Positions 1 to 8,096 are shown, numbered from the stretch's first letter. The stretch: DNA of 64,000 nucleotides from Paracoccaceae bacterium (GCA_013003075.1 JABDLJ010000014.1:1-64000), one strand, 5' to 3'. Notes: a model not told the origin generated them from the letters alone. Numbers and translations: made by a program.

Positions 1-84
1 CGCACCTGCCACGCGCATCCGACCTATTCCGAAGCGGTCCGCGAAGCGGCGCTGGCCTGTGGGGACGGCGCCATCCACAGCTGA
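1..84 (+). CDS. lpdA: Dihydrolipoyl dehydrogenase, C-terminal end (partial)
   Basis: The window opens inside a gene; its last 27 codons are read in frame 1 and end at a TGA. The tail SEAVREAALACGDGAIHS and the preceding CHAHPT are typical of the dimerisation-domain C-terminus of the dihydrolipoyl dehydrogenase (E3) of 2-oxoacid dehydrogenase complexes, where the HPT/HP histidine belongs to the active-site base of the partner subunit. Only the end is present, so which complex it serves cannot be decided. The identification rests on a short stretch. Confidence 0.7.
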   Translation, partial: RTCHAHPTYSEAVREAALACGDGAIHS

Positions 85-291
85 CCTCAATGGCCCAAAT
101 TCGGCCCCGATGACGTCTTAATGTGTCGTTTACCTCGATTTGCAGCGGTTTTCCCACCGCCGCGAACCGAAACCTTATGACTGCAGGATATTTCCAATGC
201 GCATATTCTATACCGCGGCACTGGCCGCGGCCCTCAGCTTTTCCGCGGCAACGCATGCAGATGCCGCACGCGGCGCCTCTCGCCCCAGCAA

Positions 292-555
292 GTGGCCGAG
301 ATGATCAAGCTTTCGGAAAAAGATCTATCAGACCGCGATTTCAAAACCTTGTGCAAGGGCCTTTTGGAAGAGGACAAGCGCCAGGCGCTGCGCGGCGCGC
401 TGATGGTCGTGGCCTCTGACGGCGGCATCGCGCAAAGCGAGCAGGCCTTCATCGGCGGGCTGTCAAAAGCTCTTGGCGTGGATGGCGATGAGGTCGGCCG
501 CATCTTCGAGCAGCTTGTCGGCGCTAGCTCGTCAACATCCGCAGCCCCTGCGTGA
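292..555 (+). CDS. Small TerB-like domain protein, probably frameshifted
   Basis: The 87-residue reading frame contains an acidic helical segment with RGALMVVASDGGIAQSEQAF, which resembles the TerB-like fold (ADG-x4-E-x2-F pattern). Function is unknown. No ribosome-binding site precedes the ATG at 292, and the frame is open upstream, giving LSPQQVAEMIKLSEKDL. A separate ATG at 197 in another frame encodes a good signal peptide (MRIFYTAALAAALSFSAATHADA) that runs out at a TGA within 36 codons. One missing base between about 250 and 290 would join the two into one exported protein of about 118 residues. The 3' end overlaps the convergent GntR gene by 32 nt. Confidence 0.45.
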   Translation: MAEMIKLSEKDLSDRDFKTLCKGLLEEDKRQALRGALMVVASDGGIAQSEQAFIGGLSKALGVDGDEVGRIFEQLVGASSSTSAAPA

Positions 556-1174
556 CATCGGTGCGCACGGCGAGCCGGAGACCCGGCTCGTCGCCTGCCT
601 GAAGGGCCGCCAGTATCATCCGGTGGTGCGGGGGCACATCCCTGCGCCGCCGCAGCTCGTATAGACGCCGCATCGTCGGGCCAAGCTGAAGCCAGACGGT
701 TTCCGCTGTCGCCAGCATCGCCGGGGCCTGCGCCCGCAGGTAAAGCGTGCGGTGAAATTCCAGATTGCTGCGGATATACCCCACGCTGTCGCCACGCGCG
801 ACGGCATCGGCCACTCCGGCGTTTATCGCCTGCAGGCGCTCGATCAGCGCGTTATGCGCGCGCGGCAGGGCGCGGCTGGCAAGCTCGGTTTCGATAAGCG
901 CGCGTAGCGATGAAAGTTCTTCAATCCTTTCATTGCCAAGTTCCGGCGTCGACACCCGGCCCGATTGCGTCAGTGTAAGCCCGCCTTCCGCCACCAGCCG
1001 GCGCAGCGCCTCGCGGGCGGGGGTCATGGACACCTGGAACTCTTTACCGATGCCGCGCAGCGTCAGTGCGGTACCCGGTTCGATCTCGCCATGCATGATG
1101 CGCGTGCGCAGCGTACGGTAGACCGTGTCATGGGCGGCAGAGTTTGCCTCGGAGGGTCGCGCCTGGATCAGCAT
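524..1174 (-). CDS. GntR-family transcriptional regulator (FCD type)
   Basis: 216 residues with the two-domain FadR-subfamily layout. An N-terminal winged helix (about residues 15-80) includes the recognition segment MTPAREALRRLVAEGGL. A helical FCD ligand-binding domain (about 90-210) follows, with the metal/ligand histidines suggested by EFHRTLY and PPHHRMI. Such proteins usually repress catabolic operons and are released by small organic acids. No neighbouring catabolic gene points to the effector. The length is normal for the family and the ATG start gives a complete DNA-binding domain. It converges on the TerB-like gene, with a 32-nt overlap at the stops. Confidence 0.85.
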   Translation of the reverse strand: MLIQARPSEANSAAHDTVYRTLRTRIMHGEIEPGTALTLRGIGKEFQVSMTPAREALRRLVAEGGLTLTQSGRVSTPELGNERIEELSSLRALIETELASRALPRAHNALIERLQAINAGVADAVARGDSVGYIRSNLEFHRTLYLRAQAPAMLATAETVWLQLGPTMRRLYELRRRRDVPPHHRMILAALQAGDEPGLRLAVRTDVTQGLRMLTS

Positions 1175-1205
1175 GGCGCAACAGTGAAGCCGCGCCCGCG
1201 CGCCG

Positions 1206-1892
1206 TCAATTGCCGAAACGAAAGCGGTGCAGGTCCGGACCTTCGCGCCGAAGCCAGTCCCGCTGGGCTTTCCAGCCGGGTTTCAGGCGCTCGACCAGGT
1301 CCCAGAAGCGCGGCGAGTGATCCATCTGCTGCAGGTGCGCGACCTCGTGCGCCGCGACGTAGTCGAGCACGTCGGGCGGCGCCAGAACCAGCCGCCAGGA
1401 ATACATAAGGTGACCCGCGGACGAACACGAACCCCAGCGCGACCGGGTGTCGCGCAAGGTGATCCGGCTGACGCTGTGGCCCAGTTCGCCCGCAAAGCCC
1501 TCGGATGCCGCCAGAAGCCGCCGCCGCGCCGCTTCGCGCAGAAATGCCAGCGCGGCCTTGGCCTCGCGCCCTTGGGGCACCAGCAATGTGTCGCCATCGG
1601 CCCGGGCCGCGCGCACCCGCGCCGCCTGAAGTCGCAGCGTGGTGCCGGCGAATGGCAGAACCGTGCCCGGCCCGACCTCTTCCCGGACCGGCTGCGCGGC
1701 CAGCGCCTTGCGGATCCAGCTTTCTTTCTCGCTGGCGAACGCCATCGCTTCGCGCTCTGGCACCCGCGGCGGCAAGGTCAGCGTCACACGGCCATCAAGC
1801 CGCGAGATCCTGAGCGATATCCGCCGCGCGCGGCCCGATCGGCGCAAATTGATCTCGATCGGGGGGTTGCCTGTCAGGACTGCCTGACCCAT
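1206..1892 (-). CDS. YgjP-like (DUF45) zinc metallopeptidase-type hydrolase
   Basis: 228 residues ending in the SprT/DUF45 signature. The zinc-site motif HEVAH sits in AAHEVAHLQQMDHSPRFWDL near residue 180, with the third ligand His in the downstream MDHSP segment. RSRWGSCSSAGH just before it is the conserved WGSCS motif of the YgjP family. The N-terminal half carries the beta-rich region usual for these proteins. The family is predicted to be metal-dependent and probably proteolytic; the substrate is unknown. The gene stands alone on the minus strand between the GntR regulator and the TIGR02300 gene. Confidence 0.85.
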   Translation of the reverse strand: MGQAVLTGNPPIEINLRRSGRARRISLRISRLDGRVTLTLPPRVPEREAMAFASEKESWIRKALAAQPVREEVGPGTVLPFAGTTLRLQAARVRAARADGDTLLVPQGREAKAALAFLREAARRRLLAASEGFAGELGHSVSRITLRDTRSRWGSCSSAGHLMYSWRLVLAPPDVLDYVAAHEVAHLQQMDHSPRFWDLVERLKPGWKAQRDWLRREGPDLHRFRFGN

Positions 1893-2045
1893 TTAGAGAC
1901 CTCAACTGCTGTTTGCGCACAGCCTAGTGCGGGCGGCCAGGCAAGACCAGCCACAAGCGGCGGGCGAAAGGCTTTGACAGGCTATTGGCTTTGTGGCAGT
2001 TGGCAGCGAATTTCATAAGCTCTGGACAACCGAAAGGGACACTCG

Positions 2046-2375
2046 ATGCCCAAACCTGAATGGGGAACGAAACGCGTTTGCCCGACGACCGGAAAACGCT
2101 TCTACGATCTGGGCAAAGACCCCGTGGTCAGCCCCTACACAGGCGAAGTCGTAAACCTGGAGACAGGTAAGGCCAGCCGGATGATGGTGGCCGACAAGGC
2201 CGACAAGGATACGGTGAAAAAAGAAGAAGAGCTGGCCGATGACGAGGACGTGGTCCTTGACGACGATGACAGCGATGATGTCGATCTGGGCGATGATGTC
2301 CTGGAAGACGACGATGACGACGAGGTTTCGCTGGACGAGATCGCCGACGTCGCCGCCGATGACGACGAGAGCTGA
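2046..2375 (+). CDS. TIGR02300 (FYDLN acid domain) protein
   Basis: 109 residues. The first 45 hold the family signature (KPEWGTKRVCPTTGKRFYDL, then KDPVVSPYTGEVV) and the remainder is an extremely acidic, low-complexity D/E tail. The family is widespread in alphaproteobacteria and uncharacterised. The domain resembles a zinc ribbon, but here the second CPxCG pair reads SPYTG, so a zinc site is unlikely to be complete. An AAAGGGAC ribosome-binding site lies just upstream of the ATG. The gene is followed by a tRNA. Confidence 0.85.
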   Translation: MPKPEWGTKRVCPTTGKRFYDLGKDPVVSPYTGEVVNLETGKASRMMVADKADKDTVKKEEELADDEDVVLDDDDSDDVDLGDDVLEDDDDDEVSLDEIADVAADDDES

Positions 2376-2408
2376 CCCGCTTAAGTCGGATTTTGCTTGA
2401 TCACAGGC

Positions 2409-2427
2409 GGTCTCTGTCCTAGAGACC
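2409..2427 (+). terminator. Short perfect hairpin between the TIGR02300 gene and tRNA-Ala
   Basis: GGTCTCT and AGAGACC form a 7-bp perfect stem around a 5-nt loop, 33 nt after the TIGR02300 stop codon. No run of T follows, so it is a weak terminator candidate or a processing signal ahead of the tRNA. Confidence 0.3.
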
Positions 2428-2459
2428 ACTGCGCGGCTCGCAAGCGGGCCGCACCGGTC

Positions 2460-2535
<76 letters not shown>

Positions 2536-2689
2536 CCTTCCTTAAATCACTGAAAATCAATGGCTACGGGCTGATGCTGACCAAGCTGACAAGCCTGTTC
2601 TGACCAATACCGAACACAGCACAACGCACCTCGCCTTCGCATCGCCTATTCGATAGGTTGTGTTCGAAACTGAAGTCTGAGGCAAGCGA

Positions 2690-3313
2690 ATGAGTTCTGA
2701 AGTAATTTTCCACAAGAAAGTGAACGAGCGCCGTGTCCAGTTCTCAGAAGTTGGACGCCCCGGCTTCATTGCCCGCGCCGTTCTATATGTGAATGCGGCT
2801 TGTGCCAACGGCGAAGAATTGGGCATTGAAGGGCTGCCCGTCAAACGCATCTCCGTGACAGATGGCAACGAAGAGATTCACGAGAACCTTTTAAAGCTGG
2901 AAGAGTTCATGGACGTGATACGGGCGCGTCACCTGTTTGCGATTGAACCTGATTTGCGGGAAGCATCCGTCCAGTTGGATAAGGACTGGAAGGTCAAAGC
3001 ATCCACTCTTGTGAGCCACATCAGGGACATCGTTGCGAAGGCAGAAATGGAAGAGGGTCTCCGAGAGCCAATAATGAGGAGCCTCAACCAGCTGCAGAGT
3101 GAGATAGACAGGAACCGCACTCGGCTTGATTTAGTTTCGGCTGCATGGCTACAGCTCACTTCGGCGATCGGCAACGGTGCCAAGAACCTCGAACCAGCCG
3201 TCAAGTTGGTAGAGCGGCTGTCCAAGGCGCTAGGAAAGGCCAAGAGACACGAAATTGAGGCAGAGCAACACCCTCAGCTGCCGCCTCCCGATGATCTCGA
3301 GAATGATGATTGA
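2690..3313 (+). CDS. Hypothetical protein next to tRNA-Ala
   Basis: 207 residues, no family recognised. It is mostly charged and helical, with a likely coiled-coil or four-helix segment over about residues 95-165 (AKAEMEEGLREPIMRSLNQL onward). It has no signal peptide or membrane span. The C-terminus is hydrophilic and acidic (PPPDDLENDD). Base composition and codon choice look more AT-rich than the neighbours. The gene lies 155 nt after a tRNA 3' end with no partner genes, consistent with acquired cargo or the remnant of an integrated element. No integrase or repeated tRNA end was found nearby. Confidence 0.6.
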   Translation: MSSEVIFHKKVNERRVQFSEVGRPGFIARAVLYVNAACANGEELGIEGLPVKRISVTDGNEEIHENLLKLEEFMDVIRARHLFAIEPDLREASVQLDKDWKVKASTLVSHIRDIVAKAEMEEGLREPIMRSLNQLQSEIDRNRTRLDLVSAAWLQLTSAIGNGAKNLEPAVKLVERLSKALGKAKRHEIEAEQHPQLPPPDDLENDD

Positions 3314-3564
3314 GCCCCGAAAACAACTGATACAGGGCAGCGCAAGCAAGTATTCGAATATAAGTCAGCTACGCTGACCCTTATGCCGCCGTCTCCTCCC
3401 ATGCCCGCTGCGGCGTTCACGCCGCGATCGAAACTGCAACGGTGCGCCACGACAATGCCTGCGGGTACAAGTCAGCCGATGACGCTCTGCAAGAGGCTTT
3501 TTACTGCCATTTCAGTTTGATGGACATCAAAGCCGCCGGCGCGCTTTGGGCTAGGCTTGCCTGC

Positions 3565-4191
3565 ATGAGCCATCGTATCAAGAAGGGTGAGATCGGCGTT
3601 GCGCTTCTGACCTTAGCCTACATCGCTGGTTTTACGGTGTGGTTTCTGTCGATCGGAAACTACGAGTTTATCTTCTACGTGCTGACAATGCTCGGCTTGA
3701 TGCTTCTTGTCGGCCTGTCGCTTCAGGCTGCTGCGTTTCCTCTGCCGATGCTCTGGGCCTTGTCGATCTGGGGCCTTCTGCACATGGCCGGTGGCGGCAT
3801 TCCAGCAAATGGCGCGGTCCTTTACAACCTTGTGATCGCGCCCATTTACAACAGCGAAGAGATCGTCATTCTGAAATACGACCAAGCCGTGCACGCTTAT
3901 GGCTTCGGCGTGACCGCCTGGCTTCTGCACCATCTTCTGACGCGGCATTTCCCAGAAGCCGCCGGTACCGCGACTGCACTTGTCTACCCCGCACTCGGTG
4001 CGATGGGCCTTGGGGCAGCCAACGAGATGATCGAGTTCACTGCCGTTCTTCTGGTGCCGGACACGAATGTCGGGGGCTACACCAACACCGCGCTCGATCT
4101 TTGCTTCAACGCGCTTGGCGCGGTTGTCGCAGTCATCGTTCTTGCCTTCCTGCCGGCGGATCGCTCCGAAAGGATGCGGAATGATACATGA
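3565..4191 (+). CDS. DUF2238/YjdF-like integral membrane protein
   Basis: From the ATG at 3565 the product is 208 residues with about six hydrophobic spans. Polar residues within the spans follow the pattern known in the DUF2238 (YjdF) family: LHMAGGG, a D-x4-HAYGFG segment, ANEMIEF, and a D-x3-N pair in TALDLCFNALGA. The function of that family is not established. Starts at 3520 and 3442 are also in frame; 3565 is preferred because the first transmembrane span follows shortly after. It overlaps the next gene by 11 nt, implying a co-translated pair with the Lgt-like enzyme. Confidence 0.65.
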   Translation: MSHRIKKGEIGVALLTLAYIAGFTVWFLSIGNYEFIFYVLTMLGLMLLVGLSLQAAAFPLPMLWALSIWGLLHMAGGGIPANGAVLYNLVIAPIYNSEEIVILKYDQAVHAYGFGVTAWLLHHLLTRHFPEAAGTATALVYPALGAMGLGAANEMIEFTAVLLVPDTNVGGYTNTALDLCFNALGAVVAVIVLAFLPADRSERMRNDT

Positions 4192-5083
4192 TTTCGATCC
4201 CGCGATCCTGAGCACATCTTGGGGCTCGATTTACTGGTACGGTGCGGTCTATTCCTTCGGGTTCGCTGGCGTATTCCTGTGGTTCTGGCTTCGCCAAAGG
4301 CGCATCGGGCTTACCAATTGGGACGTATTCACGCTGACGATCCTTTTTGCCAGCGGGATCATGGTGGGCGGGCGCGTGTTCGACATCCTGGTCTACGAGC
4401 TGGATTACTACCGAGACCGGCCCTTGGCCGCCTTTGACTGGTGGCAGGGCGGAATGGCCTCGCACGGTGTGCTTCTCGGCGGCCTTCTGGCGACCGTCGC
4501 CTTTGCGATGGCGCAGCGGATCCCGTTGCTGGTCCTGCTGGATGAGATTGTCGTTCCCGGCGTCTTTCTTCTTGCTGTCGGCCGGCTGGGGAATTTCATC
4601 GAGGGCGGCGTGGTCGGCTCGGTTGCGAACGTACCGTGGGCCTTCGTCTATCCCGACCTCGAAGGTCCGCGCCATCCTGTGGCGCTTTACGAGAGCGCCA
4701 AGAATTTCGCCATCCTTCCGGTTCTGATCTGGGCTATCGGGCGCTGGCCTGCCGGGTCGGGGATCGTGATGTCGTTGTTCGTGCTCTTCTACGCGCTCCT
4801 GCGGTTTCTGGTGGACCTTTTTCGGGATTACGAGGCCGCGTGGCTTGGGATCGGGACGGGCCAGGTCTTCAACCTGGTCATGGCCGCAGCAGGACTGATG
4901 CTGCTGATCGGCTTCCTCCGCAAACCCAGGCCTGTTCCGCCGGAACGACGCGTTGCGCCCCGCAACGCAAACTGGATACAGATCGCAGTCCTGGCCTTCT
5001 TGATACTCTATCCCTTGGGCATTCCGACAAGCTGGACGCAGCAAAATATCATCGAAAAGAGACAGAATTCGGAAAATCTGTGA
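4181..5083 (+). CDS. Prolipoprotein diacylglyceryl transferase-like protein (Lgt paralogue)
   Basis: 300 residues, about seven transmembrane spans, with the Lgt-family landmarks. These are an early WYG motif (YWYGAVYSFG), a His in ASHGVLLGG matching the catalytic-loop HGG region, the signature GRLGNFIEGGVVG in place of the usual GR-x-GNF-x-NGE, and RHPVALYES followed by GIGTGQ. Lgt transfers diacylglyceryl from phosphatidylglycerol to the lipobox cysteine of prolipoproteins in the inner membrane. HGG is HGV here, the NGE glutamate is replaced, and it pairs with a DUF2238-like gene, so I read it as a paralogue that may act on another substrate. The ATG at 4181 overlaps the preceding gene. Confidence 0.7.
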   Translation: MIHDFDPAILSTSWGSIYWYGAVYSFGFAGVFLWFWLRQRRIGLTNWDVFTLTILFASGIMVGGRVFDILVYELDYYRDRPLAAFDWWQGGMASHGVLLGGLLATVAFAMAQRIPLLVLLDEIVVPGVFLLAVGRLGNFIEGGVVGSVANVPWAFVYPDLEGPRHPVALYESAKNFAILPVLIWAIGRWPAGSGIVMSLFVLFYALLRFLVDLFRDYEAAWLGIGTGQVFNLVMAAAGLMLLIGFLRKPRPVPPERRVAPRNANWIQIAVLAFLILYPLGIPTSWTQQNIIEKRQNSENL

Positions 5084-5109
5084 GGTGCAAGGACGGCCGG
5101 CAGCCAGGA

Positions 5110-5868
5110 TCAAGTACCGGACGGCAGCCCGGCGGAAGTGCCCGCCGGTGACGGCGGCCCGTTTTCAGATCCCTCCAGTCCGGCCAGGATCCAGCCGATC
5201 GCTTCCTCGACATCGTCGGTCAGCTTTGCGACGTCAAGATCGTGTTGGCCGATCAGTTCCCGTTCGGTGACCTCGCCCCTGAGAAACCCGCGTATCGGTT
5301 CCCAGAACGAAGTGCCCATCGTGACGACAGGAAAATTCTTCAGCTTTCCCGACTGGATCAGCGTGGCAACCTCGAAACCCTCGTCCATTGTCCCAAAACC
5401 TCCCGGCATCACGACGAAAGAGCACGAATATCGGATCAGCATCAGCTTTCGGACGAAGAAGTGGTCGAACTCGACGAAATGGTCGAGATACTTGTTGGGC
5501 TCTTGCTCTTCAGGTAGGCGGATATTGCATCCAAGGCTTCGCCCCCCACCCTCTTTTGCGCCCCTGTTGGCCGCTTCCATCACACCCGGGCCGCCGCCTG
5601 TCATGACCGTGAACCCGGTCTCGGCCAGTCGCCGGCCCAGTTGCCGCGCCTGATCGTAGGCCGGATCGCCTTCCCTGACCCTTGCCGAGCCAAACACGGT
5701 GACGCACGGCTCGGGTACATCCAGCACCTCAAAGCCGCGCAAAAGCTCCAGGAAAATGCCCACCGCGGCCTCTACGTCCGCCTGCTTGCGGTGACGGCCG
5801 GACAGGAAGGCGGTCTCTGCGCCCTTGATCAGCGCACTCATCGAAAGCTTGTCGGTCTCTGGCATCAT
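5110..5868 (-). CDS. LOG-family (TIGR00730) Rossmann protein
   Basis: From the second in-frame Met (preceded by AGAGGG, 5 nt upstream) the product is 252 residues. The Rossmann fold shows TVFGSARV near the start, a glycine-rich loop TGGGPGVMEAANRGA, and the LOG signature PGGFGTMDEGFE. Related proteins are cytokinin-activating phosphoribohydrolases that cleave nucleoside monophosphates; the bacterial forms are often AMP/CMP nucleosidases, so the substrate here is uncertain. The gene stands alone; its 3' end faces the Lgt paralogue. Confidence 0.8.
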   Translation of the reverse strand: MMPETDKLSMSALIKGAETAFLSGRHRKQADVEAAVGIFLELLRGFEVLDVPEPCVTVFGSARVREGDPAYDQARQLGRRLAETGFTVMTGGGPGVMEAANRGAKEGGGRSLGCNIRLPEEQEPNKYLDHFVEFDHFFVRKLMLIRYSCSFVVMPGGFGTMDEGFEVATLIQSGKLKNFPVVTMGTSFWEPIRGFLRGEVTERELIGQHDLDVAKLTDDVEEAIGWILAGLEGSENGPPSPAGTSAGLPSGT

Positions 5869-6179
5869 TTGCCCTCTTCGCAGCGAGGTGTTTCGTACCA
5901 CAGCTTAAGGATTGCGGCGGTGCAGGCATTTGACCTTGCGCAAGGCAATTCGATGAAAATGCATCGCTGTTTCTTGTCATGTGCCTTGCGGTGGTTGTCT
6001 GGGAAGCGACCCGTACCGTTTGCCGAAAAGCCCGTCGCGAAGATGGAGAGCACCCCGATCCGGGGCCATGTGGAGGCGGGAAGGCGCCAGCGAATTGTTT
6101 GCATTCCCTTGCCGGATTGGACAAACCGATTACCTCTAGGAAGGATGCAACGCACAGTGCGGAAAACCACGGAGACGAT
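5869..6179. other. Intergenic region with divergent upstream sequences, no gene seen
   Basis: 311 nt lie between the divergently transcribed LOG gene and PRC-barrel gene. I see no convincing coding frame, hairpin or tandem repeat. It must hold the promoters of both genes; no GGAAC-N16/17-CGTT stress promoter is visible on either strand. Confidence 0.4.
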
Positions 6180-6833
6180 ATGCTTTTCTCGCTAAACGAC
6201 ATCAGACGCTTTTCGATTGTCGCCGGAGACAACACCTACCCGGTCGACGATGTGTTTGTGGATCTCAACTCATGGAGCGTGACCTACATCTCAGTTGATC
6301 TGGGCGGGTTTTTGAACGCCGAGACGGTTCTGATCGGGCTCGACAAGCTGGGCCAGCCCGACACGGCAGAGCGCACATGGGCCGCAGAGATCGACGAGGA
6401 CATGCTTCGGGCCGCTCCGAATTGGGACGAAGCCACAGGGGTTCTGCCGGAAACCGGGCAAGGCGTTCTGCTGGCCAAAACCGGCGACGCGCAGGGCGCT
6501 GGTGCAAAGGTGACGCCGCTTGGCCGGGCATCGCAGTTGCACAACCTTCCGATCATGGGCACGGACGGCGAGATCGGGGCGCAGGACGACTTTCTGTTCG
6601 ATGCCGATACCGCAAAGATCTCTCACATCGTGATCGACAATGGGCGCGTTCTTCCTGGTCGGCAACTGGTCGTCGACATCGAAAGCGTGCGCCGGCTGGC
6701 CGCGGACGGCACACATTTTGTCGTGAACATCGACGGCAAGACGCTGAACGACGCGCCGCAGATCGAGGAAACCGACCTTGCATCGCGCTCATGGATCGAA
6801 ATGATCAGGTCCTATTACCAGTTGCCGATCTAG
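6180..6833 (+). CDS. PRC-barrel domain protein (two barrels)
   Basis: 217 residues. Two PRC-barrel-like repeats are visible: an N-terminal one (about 5-55, FSLNDIRRFSIVAGDNTYPV then YISVDL) and a second at about 125-175 (GEIGAQDDFLFDADTAKISH, then RVLPGRQLVV). PRC-barrels occur in RimM and photosynthetic reaction-centre H subunits, and as free-standing stress-linked proteins in alphaproteobacteria; the binding partner of this one is unknown. GGAG stands 6-7 nt before the chosen ATG. The location beside stress regulators suggests, but does not prove, a stress role. Confidence 0.75.
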   Translation: MLFSLNDIRRFSIVAGDNTYPVDDVFVDLNSWSVTYISVDLGGFLNAETVLIGLDKLGQPDTAERTWAAEIDEDMLRAAPNWDEATGVLPETGQGVLLAKTGDAQGAGAKVTPLGRASQLHNLPIMGTDGEIGAQDDFLFDADTAKISHIVIDNGRVLPGRQLVVDIESVRRLAADGTHFVVNIDGKTLNDAPQIEETDLASRSWIEMIRSYYQLPI

Positions 6834-6854
6834 GCCGGAGACTGGTGCGGCGCG

Positions 6855-6881
6855 AAAAAAGGCCGCGCTTGCGTGGCCTTT
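6855..6881 (-). terminator. Rho-independent terminator of the receiver-like gene
   Basis: Read on the minus strand, AAGGCCACGC, a 2-nt loop and a GCGCGGCCTT arm form a stem with one mismatch, followed by TTTTTT. It begins immediately after the stop codon of the minus-strand receiver-like gene and faces the 3' end of the PRC-barrel gene, so it may serve both. Confidence 0.7.
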
Positions 6882-7240
6882 CAGCCCAAATCGCTCGTCG
6901 CCTGCTTAAGCGCCTCGAGAACCATTTCCGTGGTGAATGGGCGGGGTAGGATGACAGCCGGCTCACCCGAGCTAAGCGCCTCGGCCATCACGTTTTCCGA
7001 CACCACGAGACGGCCGCCCCGCTCTTCGATCAACTGGTGGAGCCCGGTCTCGGAGATCGCCGCTAGGGGAATGCCCAGGAAAACTGCGCTTAACGACGCC
7101 AGTTCCGACGTCATATCTATGGCTTCTGCAGTTGTGTCGGCAACGAGAACTTGTGCGCCTGGGTCGGTTCCCAAGAGAGTCTCCGAGAGATCCCGAGCGA
7201 CGATTTCATTGTTCTCGACCACGAGAAACGTCCGCGGCAT
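6881..7240 (-). CDS. Receiver-like protein lacking the phospho-acceptor Asp
   Basis: 119 residues with the length and secondary-structure rhythm of a single CheY-like receiver domain (beta1 TFLVVENNEIVARDL; C-terminal ILPRPFTTEMVLEAL). The active-site residues are altered: the acidic pair is E9-N10, the acceptor position after VFL is Gly56 instead of Asp, and the conserved Lys-Pro is Arg100-Pro101. It therefore should not be phosphorylated in the usual way, and may bind a kinase or regulator as a decoy or scaffold. The start at 7240 is chosen because the domain begins there; an upstream in-frame Met at 7318 adds 26 residues without recognisable structure. It is divergent from the Crp/Fnr gene. 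Confidence 0.7.
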   Translation of the reverse strand: MPRTFLVVENNEIVARDLSETLLGTDPGAQVLVADTTAEAIDMTSELASLSAVFLGIPLAAISETGLHQLIEERGGRLVVSENVMAEALSSGEPAVILPRPFTTEMVLEALKQATSDLG

Positions 7241-7417
7241 CTCTGTTCTCCCATCACCAATGACGCAAGACTGAATAAAAGTGACAGGGGCCGCATTAAA
7301 CTGTGACATAGTAGTCAAAACTAGGCGGGTTGCCCCTTAATGACGACAAATTGCATGGACTGCCCGTTACGCAGAAAAGAGCTCTTCACGCGTATGAGCG
7401 ACGAGGACGCAGAGTAG

Positions 7418-8068
7418 ATGCAGCGTTTCAAGGTCGGCGAGATGGTGATCGACGCGGGCGCCCAGATTTTGATGCAAGGGTCCAACAGCCCGCAACTCTA
7501 TACCGCGCTTCACGGCATGGGTCTGCGCTACAAGACGCTGGAGGACGGGCGTCGGCAGGTCGTGAATTTCGTCATGCCCGCCGACTTCGTGGGCCTTCAA
7601 GCGGCAGTGATGGGCGAGATGGCGCATTCCGTCGAGGCGTCGTCCAATATGGTCTTATGCGTTTTTGATCGCAGCGAGTTCTGGAATTTCGTCAAGTCGC
7701 AACCTGCGCGCGCTTACGACATCACGTGGCTTTCGGCGGTCGAAGAGCACTTTATGGGCGAAGCCCTGACCGCCGTGGGCCAGCGCAGCGCTATCGAGCG
7801 GATCGCCTGGGCGTACTACAAGGTGTTCCGGCGCGGTGAATCGCTTGGCCTTGTCAGCCGGTCAAGGATGCCATTTCCCTTCCGCCAGCAGGATCTGGCG
7901 GATGCGCTTGGCCTGTCGCTGGTCCACACCAACAAGACCATCGCCAAGATACGCGAACGCCAGATGGCGACCTGGGAAAACGGCGCGCTTCATGTCGCCG
8001 ATGTCGATGCACTTGCAAAGCTCGCTGTCACGGAACGCGAAGATGTTCCGAAACGGCCGTTTCTCTAG
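7418..8068 (+). CDS. Crp/Fnr-family regulator with N-terminus cut by an in-frame TAG
   Basis: 216 residues comprise a cyclic-nucleotide-binding-type beta barrel (about 1-115, GSNSPQLYTALHGMGLRYKT) and a C-terminal winged helix with FRQQDLADALGLSLVHTNKT. The same frame extends upstream for 25 codons from an ATG at 7340 and encodes CMDCPLRRKELF and MSDEDAE, the usual N-terminus of Rhodobacterales Crp/Fnr proteins. This is closed by TAG at 7415-7417, immediately followed by the ATG at 7418. The intact family protein would be about 242 residues. The downstream ATG may be used by reinitiation; otherwise this is a recent pseudogene or a sequencing error. Effector and targets are unknown. Confidence 0.75.
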   Translation: MQRFKVGEMVIDAGAQILMQGSNSPQLYTALHGMGLRYKTLEDGRRQVVNFVMPADFVGLQAAVMGEMAHSVEASSNMVLCVFDRSEFWNFVKSQPARAYDITWLSAVEEHFMGEALTAVGQRSAIERIAWAYYKVFRRGESLGLVSRSRMPFPFRQQDLADALGLSLVHTNKTIAKIRERQMATWENGALHVADVDALAKLAVTEREDVPKRPFL

Positions 8069-8096
8069 AGCGATTTCTCAGGGCGCAGGCCAAACG

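Noticed and set aside
2536-2689. Attachment site with repeated tRNA end
   Set aside because: No second copy of the tRNA 3' end and no integrase were found in the following sequence.
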